Below, one piece after another: positions 7,310-14,158 of a stretch of DNA of 38,402 nucleotides. The notes beneath the pieces are model-generated. The model saw only the letters and a list, made by a program, of their open reading frames with translations, did not search any database and was not told the DNA's origin. A program made the translations under genes and the position numbers. Position 1 is the stretch's first letter. Every line of letters starts with the position of its first letter. Location: contig JAUCQC010000048.1 of assembly GCA_030372965.1 (NCBI GenBank), positions 1 through 38,402 of the forward strand. Reading direction: 5' to 3'. The stretch comes from a bacterium (GTDB taxonomy: Bacteria; Zhuqueibacterota; QNDG01; DTFT01).

Positions 7310-8158
7310 GTGATCAAGCGCATTCTCGTCCCTCTGGATCCCTCCCCGTTCTGCAAAGCCGCGATTGAAGCGGCCTGCCGCATCGCCAAGCCCTGGAACG
7401 CGGAAGTGCACGGCCTTGTCGTTCTCGACGTCAAGGCCATCGAGGACGGCATCGGCCCGGTCCCGCTCGGCGGGAGCCATTACGCCGATCGTCTCGAAAA
7501 ACACAGGATCGAAGAGGCCGAATCCCGCATCTCGGAACTGCTGGCGTCCTTCCGCGAAGCCTGCGGCAGGCACGGCGTCTCCAGCCGCGAGGCGGAACTC
7601 CAGGGCGCGCCCAGCCGGTCCATCGTGGACCGTTCCGTGCTGTACGACCTGGTGGTGACCGGTCTGCGCACCTATTTCCGTTTCGGAACCGACGACAAAC
7701 CGGGCGACGGGCTCGACCAGCTGCTGTCGCATTCCTCGACGCCCATCCTGGGCCTCACCGAATCGATGCCCGAATGGGAATACCCCGAGGGCATTATCCG
7801 CGTCGTCGCGGCCTGGGACGCCAGTCCGGCGGCCGCGTCCAGTTTTCGCGAGTGCCTGCAGGCCTTCGTCCCGGAAAAGATCCATCTCCGGCTGGTGCGC
7901 TCCGGCGGAGACAAAGCGGAGGGCGAGGCATCTCTCAGTCTCGGCCGGGGCTACGCGGAATCGTACAGGGTCGGCCGGGTGGAAACCGAATGGACCTCGC
8001 AGGGCATCGTCGACGCGGTCCGTGAACGACACGGCCAATGGGCCCAGCTCATCGTGGCCGGCGCGCACGCGAAAAAGGGGCCGCTCGCGTTCATGGTCGG
8101 CAGCCTCACGAAAACCCTCATCGAAGACAAAAAAAATCCGCTCTTCATCGGACTGTAA
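7310..8158 (+). CDS. Tandem-domain universal stress protein (UspA family)
   Basis: The protein has 282 residues. GTG 7310 is taken as start because AAAGGAG lies 7 nt upstream and the family's N-terminal strand (IKRILVPLDPSPFCKAAIEAA) begins directly after it. Residues 1 to about 145 and 155-282 form two UspA-like Rossmann domains. The second ends IVAGAHAKKGPLAFMVGSLT, which resembles the Usp nucleotide-binding signature G-x2-G-x9-G(S/T) in part. It is a cytosolic protein, probably binding ATP or acting in stress signalling. It sits 88 bp upstream of uxaC on the same strand and may be co-transcribed, but a functional link to hexuronate use is only inferred from position. Confidence 0.85.
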   Translation: MIKRILVPLDPSPFCKAAIEAACRIAKPWNAEVHGLVVLDVKAIEDGIGPVPLGGSHYADRLEKHRIEEAESRISELLASFREACGRHGVSSREAELQGAPSRSIVDRSVLYDLVVTGLRTYFRFGTDDKPGDGLDQLLSHSSTPILGLTESMPEWEYPEGIIRVVAAWDASPAAASSFRECLQAFVPEKIHLRLVRSGGDKAEGEASLSLGRGYAESYRVGRVETEWTSQGIVDAVRERHGQWAQLIVAGAHAKKGPLAFMVGSLTKTLIEDKKNPLFIGL

Positions 8159-8246
8159 CCGGGTTCCCGCTCCGCACGGAATCTGAAACGGAAACAGCCG
8201 CCGGGGAGCCCGTCCCCGCGGCCCCAAACCGGACAGGCAGGCACGC

Positions 8247-9662
8247 ATGAAGCACATCCATCTCCCCGAGGACCGCTACTTCGGGCCCGATCCCGGCCAG
8301 AAAAAAATCGCCGCGAAACTCTATGAACGGGTCAAGGACAAGCCCCTGGTCTGCCCGCACGGGCACGTGGACCCCCGGCTGTTCTCGGACCCGGATTACG
8401 ACTGGGGCACGCCCGTCGACCTGCTGATCATTCCGGACCACTACGTGTTCCGCATGCTGTATTCCCAGGGCGTTCCGGTCGAGTCGCTCGGCGTCCCCCG
8501 CCGCGACGGGGGACCGGTCGAGAAGGACCACCGGAAGATCTGGCGCGCGTTCGCGGAGCGGTTCCACCTGTTCCGCGGCACGCCCAGCGGATGCTGGCTG
8601 TCGCACGAGCTCGTGACCGTGTTCGGCGTGACCGAAAAGCCGTCCGCGGAATCGGCGGACCGCATCTACGACCGCATCGCGGAGTGCCTCGCGTCCCCTG
8701 AATTCCGGCCGCGCCGCCTGTTCGAGAGATTCCGCATCGAGACCCTGGCCACCACCGACGCGGCCACGGACACGCTCGAGCACCACAAGGCGATCCGCGA
8801 ATCGGGATGGAAGGGAAACGTGATCCCGACGTTCCGGCCGGACGCGGTGGTGAACCTCGACGCCGCGGACTGGGCGCAGAGCGTCCGCCTGCTCGGCGAG
8901 CGCTCCGGAATCGCGATCCGCGGGTACAGGGACTTCATCGCGGCCCTGGAGAACCGCCGCGCCTTCTTCAAGTCCATGGGCGCCTCGGCCACGGACCACG
9001 CGGCCGTGACCGCGCACACGGAAATCCTCTCCGAATCCGAGGCGGAGGCGATATTCGGCCGGGCGCTGGCGGGCAGGGCCACGGCCGAGGACGCGTTCCG
9101 GTTCACCGGCCACATGCTGGTCGAAAACGCGCGCATGAGCGTCGAGGACGGCCTGGTGATGCAGCTCCACACCGGGTCGTTCCGCAACCACAACCAGGAT
9201 CTGTACGCGAAATTCGGGCCGGACAAGGGCGCGGACATTCCGGTGCAGGGCGAGTTCACCCGTTCGCTCCGGCCCCTGCTGTCACGTTTCGGAAACGACA
9301 GCCGCCTGACGCTGGTGCTCTTCACGCTCGACGAGACCGTGTACAGCCGCGAGCTCGCGCCGCTCGCGGGCCACTACCCCGCGCTGAAACTCGGCCCGGC
9401 CTGGTGGTTCCACGACAGCCTGAACGGCATGATGCGCTACCGCGAGCAGGTCATGGAGACGGCCGGCCTGTACAACACGACCGGCTTCATCGACGACACA
9501 CGGGCCTTTCCGTCCATCCCGGCCCGGCACGACCTGTCGCGCCGCGTGGACGCGAACTGGATCGCCGGACTCGTCGTGAGGGGCATCGTGGACGAGGAGG
9601 ACGCGGAGGACATGATCGAGGAAACCGCCTACCGCCTGGCCAAAAGGGCCTTCAAAATGTGA
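8247..9662 (+). CDS. uxaC: Glucuronate isomerase UxaC
   Basis: At 471 residues the protein has the family's usual length. UxaC interconverts D-glucuronate with D-fructuronate and D-galacturonate with D-tagaturonate, the first step of bacterial hexuronate catabolism in the cytosol. Family hallmarks are visible: the metal-binding start CPHGHVDP near residue 36, the NPDYDWGTP-like SDPDYDWGTP, the central LQLHTGSFRNHN-like segment (MQLHTGSFRNHNQ), PAWWFHDSLNGM and the C-terminal FIDDTRAF. The start is preceded by AGGCAGG. It is followed 72 bp later by uxaE, the enzyme acting on its product. Confidence 0.95.
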   Translation: MKHIHLPEDRYFGPDPGQKKIAAKLYERVKDKPLVCPHGHVDPRLFSDPDYDWGTPVDLLIIPDHYVFRMLYSQGVPVESLGVPRRDGGPVEKDHRKIWRAFAERFHLFRGTPSGCWLSHELVTVFGVTEKPSAESADRIYDRIAECLASPEFRPRRLFERFRIETLATTDAATDTLEHHKAIRESGWKGNVIPTFRPDAVVNLDAADWAQSVRLLGERSGIAIRGYRDFIAALENRRAFFKSMGASATDHAAVTAHTEILSESEAEAIFGRALAGRATAEDAFRFTGHMLVENARMSVEDGLVMQLHTGSFRNHNQDLYAKFGPDKGADIPVQGEFTRSLRPLLSRFGNDSRLTLVLFTLDETVYSRELAPLAGHYPALKLGPAWWFHDSLNGMMRYREQVMETAGLYNTTGFIDDTRAFPSIPARHDLSRRVDANWIAGLVVRGIVDEEDAEDMIEETAYRLAKRAFKM

Positions 9663-9734
9663 ACCGGAGGGGCCGGCCGCGGGGCCGGCGATCCGGACAT
9701 CGCACGAGACCGATCCGCTTCACGGAGGACTGTC

Positions 9735-11234
9735 ATGAATCCTTTTGAATCGATACGCAGCCTGAGCATCGCGCCCCGTTCCGTCGCGGAATCGGAGGGC
9801 GTCTCTTTCGCGTTCACCTCGGTCGGGGGCAGGCCCTCCCTCGCCGCGCTCGCCCCGAAGGGGTCGGACCGGATCCTGGCCGAATTCCAGGGAACGTCCA
9901 CGGAGGTCGAGGGCCGCAGGCTCTTTCTCGGGCCGGCCGAGGCCGCGAACGCGGCGGCCCTCCGTAGACGACTGCCCTTCCTCGCGCCCGTGCCGCTGGG
10001 CCTGAAGACCTCGGCCGGATTCGGCGACCGGCTGGGCCTGGCCACGCCCGGCCACATCCGCGCCCTGCGCGCCGTGGGCGGCCGCATCGCGCCGGTGTTC
10101 GCCCAGCAGTCGATGCGCGAAATGGCGCGCGCCGACCGCTCCGCGGGCCGCGTCATGGACGACGCGCTCTGGGGCGTCTTCTCCGAGGGCTGGCGCGACG
10201 GGTTCGGGTGCGACGCGGACCACCTGAAGACAAAGGAGGACATCGACGTCTGCGCGTCCGCTGGCTTCAACGGGTACACGCTCGACCCGGGCGCGCACGT
10301 GGACAACGCCGCCGGAACCGCGGACGCCAAGGCCCTGCGGAAGGCCGCGGACGGCCTGCCCTGGAAATCGCTCGAGGATACGCAGGCGGACTTCCTGCGG
10401 CGCTACGCGGGCCGGGAGTTCCGTTTCGACAAGGGGAAAATCAGGATGACCGAGGAGGAGGCGCTGCGCGCGGCCGTGAAATACGGGCGCGCCGTGGCCC
10501 ACGTGTCGGACCTGGTGCGGCACCTGAAATCCGTCATGGCCGGACGGCCCTTCGACCTCGAGATCTCGGTGGACGAGACCGACAGCCCGACGACGCCCGC
10601 GGAGCACGCGATCGTGGCCTCCGAGCTGAAACGGCTCGGTGTATCCTGGGCCGGGCTGGCGCCGCGCTTTCTCGGCCGTTTCGAGAAGGGCGTGGATTAC
10701 ATCGGCGACCTGGCCGCGTTCCGCGCGGACTTCGCCATGCACGCGTCCATCGCGCGCGAGCTCGGGCCCTACAAGCTGAGCCTGCACTCCGGGTCGGACA
10801 AGTTCGCGGTTTACCCGATCGCGGCCGAGGAGACGGCCGGACTCGTGCACCTGAAAACCGCGGGCACGAGCTGGCTCGAGGCGCTCCGCACGGTCGCGTC
10901 CGCCGACCCCACGCTCTTCCGCCAGATCTACGGCCTGGCGCGCGACCGGTACGAGACGGACAAGGCCAGCTACCACGTGTCGGCCGTGCTCGAAAAGGCC
11001 CCGCCCGCGGACGGGATGGACGACGCTGAGCTCGCCTCTCTGCTCGACCAGTTCGACGCGAGGCAGGTGATGCACGTCACCTTCGGGTCCGTGCTCACGG
11101 AGAAGGGGACGGACGGAAAGCTGAAGTTCCGCGACACGCTGACCGCGGTGCTTCGCGAGCACGCGGATGAATACGCGTCGAACCTCGAGGCGCACTTCAG
11201 CCGGCACCTGCGGCCCTTCGTCGCGGCGCGGTGA
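9735..11234 (+). CDS. uxaE: Tagaturonate epimerase UxaE
   Basis: The 499-residue protein matches the UxaE family (first characterised in Thermotoga maritima), which epimerises D-tagaturonate to D-fructuronate. Segments supporting this are FAQQSMREMARADR, GFGCDADHLKT, FNGYTLDPGAHVD, ISVDETDSPTTP, YKLSLHSGSDKF and the C-terminal MHVTFGSVLT. Start ATG 9735 has CGGAGG 8 nt upstream. With UxaC just upstream, galacturonate can be routed through tagaturonate into the fructuronate branch without UxaB or UxaA. The later enzymes (uxuB, uxuA, kdgK, eda) are not in the window. Transcription probably stops at the hairpin at 11345. Confidence 0.9.
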   Translation: MNPFESIRSLSIAPRSVAESEGVSFAFTSVGGRPSLAALAPKGSDRILAEFQGTSTEVEGRRLFLGPAEAANAAALRRRLPFLAPVPLGLKTSAGFGDRLGLATPGHIRALRAVGGRIAPVFAQQSMREMARADRSAGRVMDDALWGVFSEGWRDGFGCDADHLKTKEDIDVCASAGFNGYTLDPGAHVDNAAGTADAKALRKAADGLPWKSLEDTQADFLRRYAGREFRFDKGKIRMTEEEALRAAVKYGRAVAHVSDLVRHLKSVMAGRPFDLEISVDETDSPTTPAEHAIVASELKRLGVSWAGLAPRFLGRFEKGVDYIGDLAAFRADFAMHASIARELGPYKLSLHSGSDKFAVYPIAAEETAGLVHLKTAGTSWLEALRTVASADPTLFRQIYGLARDRYETDKASYHVSAVLEKAPPADGMDDAELASLLDQFDARQVMHVTFGSVLTEKGTDGKLKFRDTLTAVLREHADEYASNLEAHFSRHLRPFVAAR

Positions 11235-11344
11235 TCCGATCGCGATGCAGAAAAAATGGAACACGGATAACGCGGATGAAACGGATTGACGCGGATACGG
11301 CGGCGGAATGGGGTAATTCGTTGATTCGATTCCGATGAAAACCG

Positions 11345-11378
11345 AAAGCCCCGGGCAGATGCCCGGGGCTGTTTTTTT
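11345..11378 (+). terminator. Intrinsic terminator of uxaC-uxaE
   Basis: A 10-bp perfect stem, AGCCCCGGGC and GCCCGGGGCT, around the loop AGAT, followed by G and seven T. It lies 110 nt after the uxaE stop, between arms of the inverted repeat. Confidence 0.9.
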
Positions 11379-11452
11379 AAGGCTAACAAGAATGTCAATC
11401 AATGAATTACCCTATCGCGATGCTCTATCCGTGCAAATCCGTTTCATCCGAG

Positions 11453-11489
11453 ATAAAAGTGCCGGGCACCTTCGAGGTGCCCGGCACTT
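11453..11489 (-). terminator. Terminator-like hairpin of the response regulator gene
   Basis: A 15-bp perfect stem, AAGTGCCGGGCACCT and AGGTGCCCGGCACTT, with loop TCG. On the minus strand the stem is followed by TTTTATCT, and it lies about 100 nt past the response regulator stop at 11592. It could also work on the plus strand, where TTAATTT follows. Confidence 0.7.
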
Positions 11490-11591
11490 AATTTATAGGC
11501 CGACGAGAATGTGAATCAAAGAATTACCCTATTCCAATGCTCTATCCGTGCTGATCCGCCTCATCCGCTCAATCCGTGTTCTATTATAAAA

Positions 11592-12074
11592 TCAGTGCCA
11601 CCAGAAAAGCCGGTCCATGCCCGGATCCCCGGCCTCCTCCTTCGATTCCCCGGTATCCTCCCCGTTCAGTTTCTGGATCACCTTTTTCTCCGCCTTCTCC
11701 TTCAGCAGTTTGTACACCTGCTCGCGGATCAGCTCCGGGGAGTCCATGCCCTTCAGCACGTACTGGTTGGCGCCCGAGTGGATGATTTCCTGCACCTTGT
11801 CCTGGTCCTTGACCGCGGACAGCACCAGCACGGGCGTATCCTGGCAGAACGCGACCGAACGGATCCGTTTCAGCAGTTCGATGCCGGGAATCTTGGGCAT
11901 CATCATGTCGAGCACGATGATGTCGGGCCTGCGTTCGCAGATCACGTCCCAGCCGGCCGTCGCGTTCTCAGCCTCGAACACCTCGAACCCGGCTTTTTCG
12001 AACACGGATTTGTAGAAAAACCGGACCGTCTGTGAATCCTCGATCAGGGCGATTTTAATTTTGCGCACGGGCAT
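11592..12074 (-). CDS. Single-domain response regulator (CheY-like receiver)
   Basis: Start ATG 12074 follows AGGGGA at a proper distance; a longer frame to 12110 lacks a site. The protein has 161 residues. The receiver domain fills residues 4-125: acidic pair E12-D13, phospho-acceptor D56 in IIVLDMMMPKIPG, the conserved Ser in LVLSAVKD, and Lys in ANQYVLKGMDSP. The remaining 40 residues are charged and end in FWWH; no DNA-binding or output domain is present. It probably acts by protein-protein contact after phosphorylation by an unlinked histidine kinase. No kinase is nearby, so its input is unknown. Confidence 0.9.
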   Translation of the reverse strand: MPVRKIKIALIEDSQTVRFFYKSVFEKAGFEVFEAENATAGWDVICERRPDIIVLDMMMPKIPGIELLKRIRSVAFCQDTPVLVLSAVKDQDKVQEIIHSGANQYVLKGMDSPELIREQVYKLLKEKAEKKVIQKLNGEDTGESKEEAGDPGMDRLFWWH

Positions 12075-12412
12075 ACCTGTTCCCCTGGAATGGAATCCTC
12101 GAATATTCATTCTACAAATTCCACGCCAAACAGACCCGCAAAACGCATAAGTCTTTGTTTATAATTGCCATAAACACCGGATCATTAACAGGCTCACCCA
12201 TTTCATTATTCAACCAGCGGTTTATGGATGGCTGATCATAGGCCTTTGCAGTCCCTGAAAGGCAGACTGCCTGTAACCGGTATAATCGACTGATATTACA
12301 TCCTTTTACTTGATTCCTGGGGGATTTCTGGATATAATGATATGAATTCCCTTCGGTATCCAGGACTAAAAACCTTGAATGACCTCAATCCCATGACCCC
12401 GGAGACCATCGC
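12075..12412. other. Divergent intergenic region
   Basis: It separates the response regulator (minus) from the CBM9-like gene (plus). No gene is visible. It contains the good plus-strand promoter at 12310-12338, an AT-rich stretch with a possible minus-strand -10 (TATAAA near 12158-12165) and a short hairpin GCAGTC/GACTGC near 12248-12270. Confidence 0.5.
12310..12338 (+). promoter_or_regulatory. Sigma-70-type promoter of the CBM9-like gene
   Basis: TTGATT (12310-12315), an exact 17-nt spacer and a perfect TATAAT (12333-12338), 75 nt upstream of the ATG at 12413. It is the best consensus promoter in the window. Confidence 0.65.
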
Positions 12413-13828
12413 ATGAAACGACACATGAATGCCTTCTGGCCGGCTCTGCTGGCCGCCTTTTGCGCGACCCTCCCGCCGGCCGAGGTTCCCGCGGCCACGG
12501 TGCAGGTCTGGATCACGGACTCCGCCACCGGCCTGAAAGTGGAAGGCGCGCACTTCGTGGCTCTGGCCGGCACGGACACGCTCGTACGCGCGGTCAGCGG
12601 AACCGCCGCGCCCCTGTCCTTTCAGGTCGACGCGTCAGCAGTGGACGGCCGGCGGGCCGGGCTCATGCCGGAATCCGCTTCCGTGACCGCTTTTCCGAAT
12701 CCATGCGGGGATAAAGTGTCGCTCGAATGGGTGTCGGCCGGATCCGGGGAACGGATCGAGATTTTCGACGTGCTGGGCCGGCGGCTGTATGCCGGACCGT
12801 CCGCCTCACCCGCGGGCAGAAGCGTGTCAGCGGATTTCGGACTGACCGGGCTTCCCGACGGGCTCTATCTTGTCCGCGCCGCGGGCGGGAACAGTCAGCC
12901 GATGACCGGCAAGTTCCTGAAAACGGGCGGTACCGCGTCCCATCCGAACGCCGCCGTCCGCAGGCTCGGTGCCCGGATCGGACTGCCCAGGCCGTCCGCT
13001 CCGGTCCGGTCGGACGGAAGGGCCGTGCGCCTCATGGCCTACACGACGAAAACCGCGAAGGACACGGACGGCCGTCATGTCTGCGGATACGCTTCCATTG
13101 AAACGACGGTCTCGGGAGACACGCTCATCACCATTCCCATGAATCCCAGGCCGTTCTCCGAGGCCGGGCACAACGCGGCTCCGAAATCCGCGGCCGCGGT
13201 GGTCGTGGACGGCCGTGCCGACGACCCGGTGTGGGCCGAAGCGGCCTGGGGCGACATCGACCACGTCTGGCTCGGCGCCCCGCCCTCTGCGGACGATTTC
13301 ACGGGCCGGTACAAGATCGCCTGGACGCCGGAGCGTCTCTGCCTGCTGGTCGAGATCCGGGACGACGTGGTCTCGGACCAGTACCCGGACCCGCTTTCCA
13401 ATTACTGGCAGGACGACTGCGTGGAGGTGTTCATCGACGAGAACGCGTCCGGCGGCAACCACCAGTACAGCTACAACGCCTTCGCCTATCACGTGGCCCT
13501 GGACGGGACGGCCGTGGACGCGGGCGCGGACGGCCGCACGAAGAACCTCTCGAACCACATGGAGGTCGCGAGGATCGAGGACGGAGATTGGAGCACCTGG
13601 GAGATCGCCATCAAGATTTTCGGGGAGGACTTCAGCGACACCCGGCTGGACAATGTTCCGCTGACGCTCGGGGCGAGCAAGGTGATGGGATTCATGGTGG
13701 CGTACTGCGACAATGACGGCACCTACGACCGGCAGAACTTCGTCGGGTCGATCTTCATCGCGGGCCGGGACAAGAACGTCGGATGGATCAACGCGAGCGT
13801 GTTCGGAACGCTGGAGCTGCTGCCGTGA
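12413..13828 (+). CDS. Secreted CBM9-like carbohydrate-binding protein with internal sorting-type module
   Basis: The protein has 471 residues. A signal peptide (MKRHMNAFWPALLAAFCATLPPAEVPAA) precedes a short beta domain. Residues about 85-165 resemble a FlgD/sorting-type Ig module (VTAFPNPCGDKVSLEW, IEIFDVLGRRLY, GLPDGLYLVRA), unusual because it lies inside the protein rather than at the end. Residues about 255-471 are a CBM9-like (DOMON-type) domain: VVDGRADDPVWAEAAW at its start, then RYKIAWTPERLCLLVEIRDD, the tract YWQDDCVEVFIDEN and WINASVFGTLELLP at its end. CBM9 domains bind sugar chain ends or cellulose. No catalytic domain is visible. It stands alone with its own promoter and ends at a terminator flanked by CGGAT repeats. 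Confidence 0.85.
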   Translation: MKRHMNAFWPALLAAFCATLPPAEVPAATVQVWITDSATGLKVEGAHFVALAGTDTLVRAVSGTAAPLSFQVDASAVDGRRAGLMPESASVTAFPNPCGDKVSLEWVSAGSGERIEIFDVLGRRLYAGPSASPAGRSVSADFGLTGLPDGLYLVRAAGGNSQPMTGKFLKTGGTASHPNAAVRRLGARIGLPRPSAPVRSDGRAVRLMAYTTKTAKDTDGRHVCGYASIETTVSGDTLITIPMNPRPFSEAGHNAAPKSAAAVVVDGRADDPVWAEAAWGDIDHVWLGAPPSADDFTGRYKIAWTPERLCLLVEIRDDVVSDQYPDPLSNYWQDDCVEVFIDENASGGNHQYSYNAFAYHVALDGTAVDAGADGRTKNLSNHMEVARIEDGDWSTWEIAIKIFGEDFSDTRLDNVPLTLGASKVMGFMVAYCDNDGTYDRQNFVGSIFIAGRDKNVGWINASVFGTLELLP

Positions 13829-13838
13829 TTTCGGTATA

Positions 13839-14158
13839 TGGAACACGGATTGAACGGATGAGTCGGATTTTCACGGATAGAGCGGGGATTTCAGGGTAAT
13901 TCGCTGATTTCTATTTCCTCAAGCCTGACTCATCCCCCAGAAAGGCACAACCACCCGCGGGCCGCCGGCCCGCGGGAGGTTTTTCTTTTTCGTGAGGGCG
14001 ACACGCCGCGTCGCCCCTACGGCTTGGATCGGGTTGAAATCAACGAATTACCCTGCTTCTCCATCTTGATCCGCGTCCATCCGCGCGCCTTCCTTCAAAA
14101 AATAATAATCGAATTGATTGGTCCCGCCCTGCGGGGCGGCGTCCGTTCAATCCGTGTT
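13839..14158. repeat. Paired CGGAT-rich inverted repeat, locus B
   Basis: The forward arm 13839-13910 reads TGGAACACGGATTGAACGG and ends GGGTAATTCGCTGATTT. Reverse sequence at 14035-14090 reads TGAAATCAACGAATTACCCT, then TTGATCCGCGTCCATCCGCG, and a final outer piece at 14141-14158 reads GTCCGTTCAATCCGTGTTCG. The centre holds a terminator, the hairpin GGGCGAC/GTCGCCC near 13996-14016 and the GC hairpin in GGTCCCGCCCTGCGGGGCGG near 14121. It fills the gap between two convergent genes and overlaps the end of the minus-strand gene. Confidence 0.8.
13951..13990 (+). terminator. Intrinsic terminator of the CBM9-like gene
   Basis: Stem CCCGCGGGCC and GGCCCGCGGG with a 3-nt loop, followed by TTTTTCTTTTT. 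It lies 125 nt past the stop, inside repeat locus B. Confidence 0.9.

Larger units (their letters stand above)
11257..11588. repeat. Paired CGGAT-rich inverted repeat, locus A (one forward, two reverse arms)
   Basis: The forward arm 11257-11329 begins TGGAACACGGAT and ends GGGTAATTCGTTGATTCG. The reverse arm 11398-11450 reads ATCAATGAATTACCCTAT, then TCTATCCGTGCAAATCCG. A second reverse arm at 11514-11588 reads ATCAAAGAATTACCCTAT and ends CTCAATCCGTGTTCTAT. Two strong hairpins lie between the arms. It occupies nearly the whole gap between the convergent genes uxaE and the response regulator; no gene is seen in 11235-11591. Confidence 0.85.

Noticed and set aside
9720-11402. A 560-codon minus-strand frame opposite uxaE
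   Set aside because: Shadow frame; the N-terminal part is translated from the intergenic repeat and terminator.
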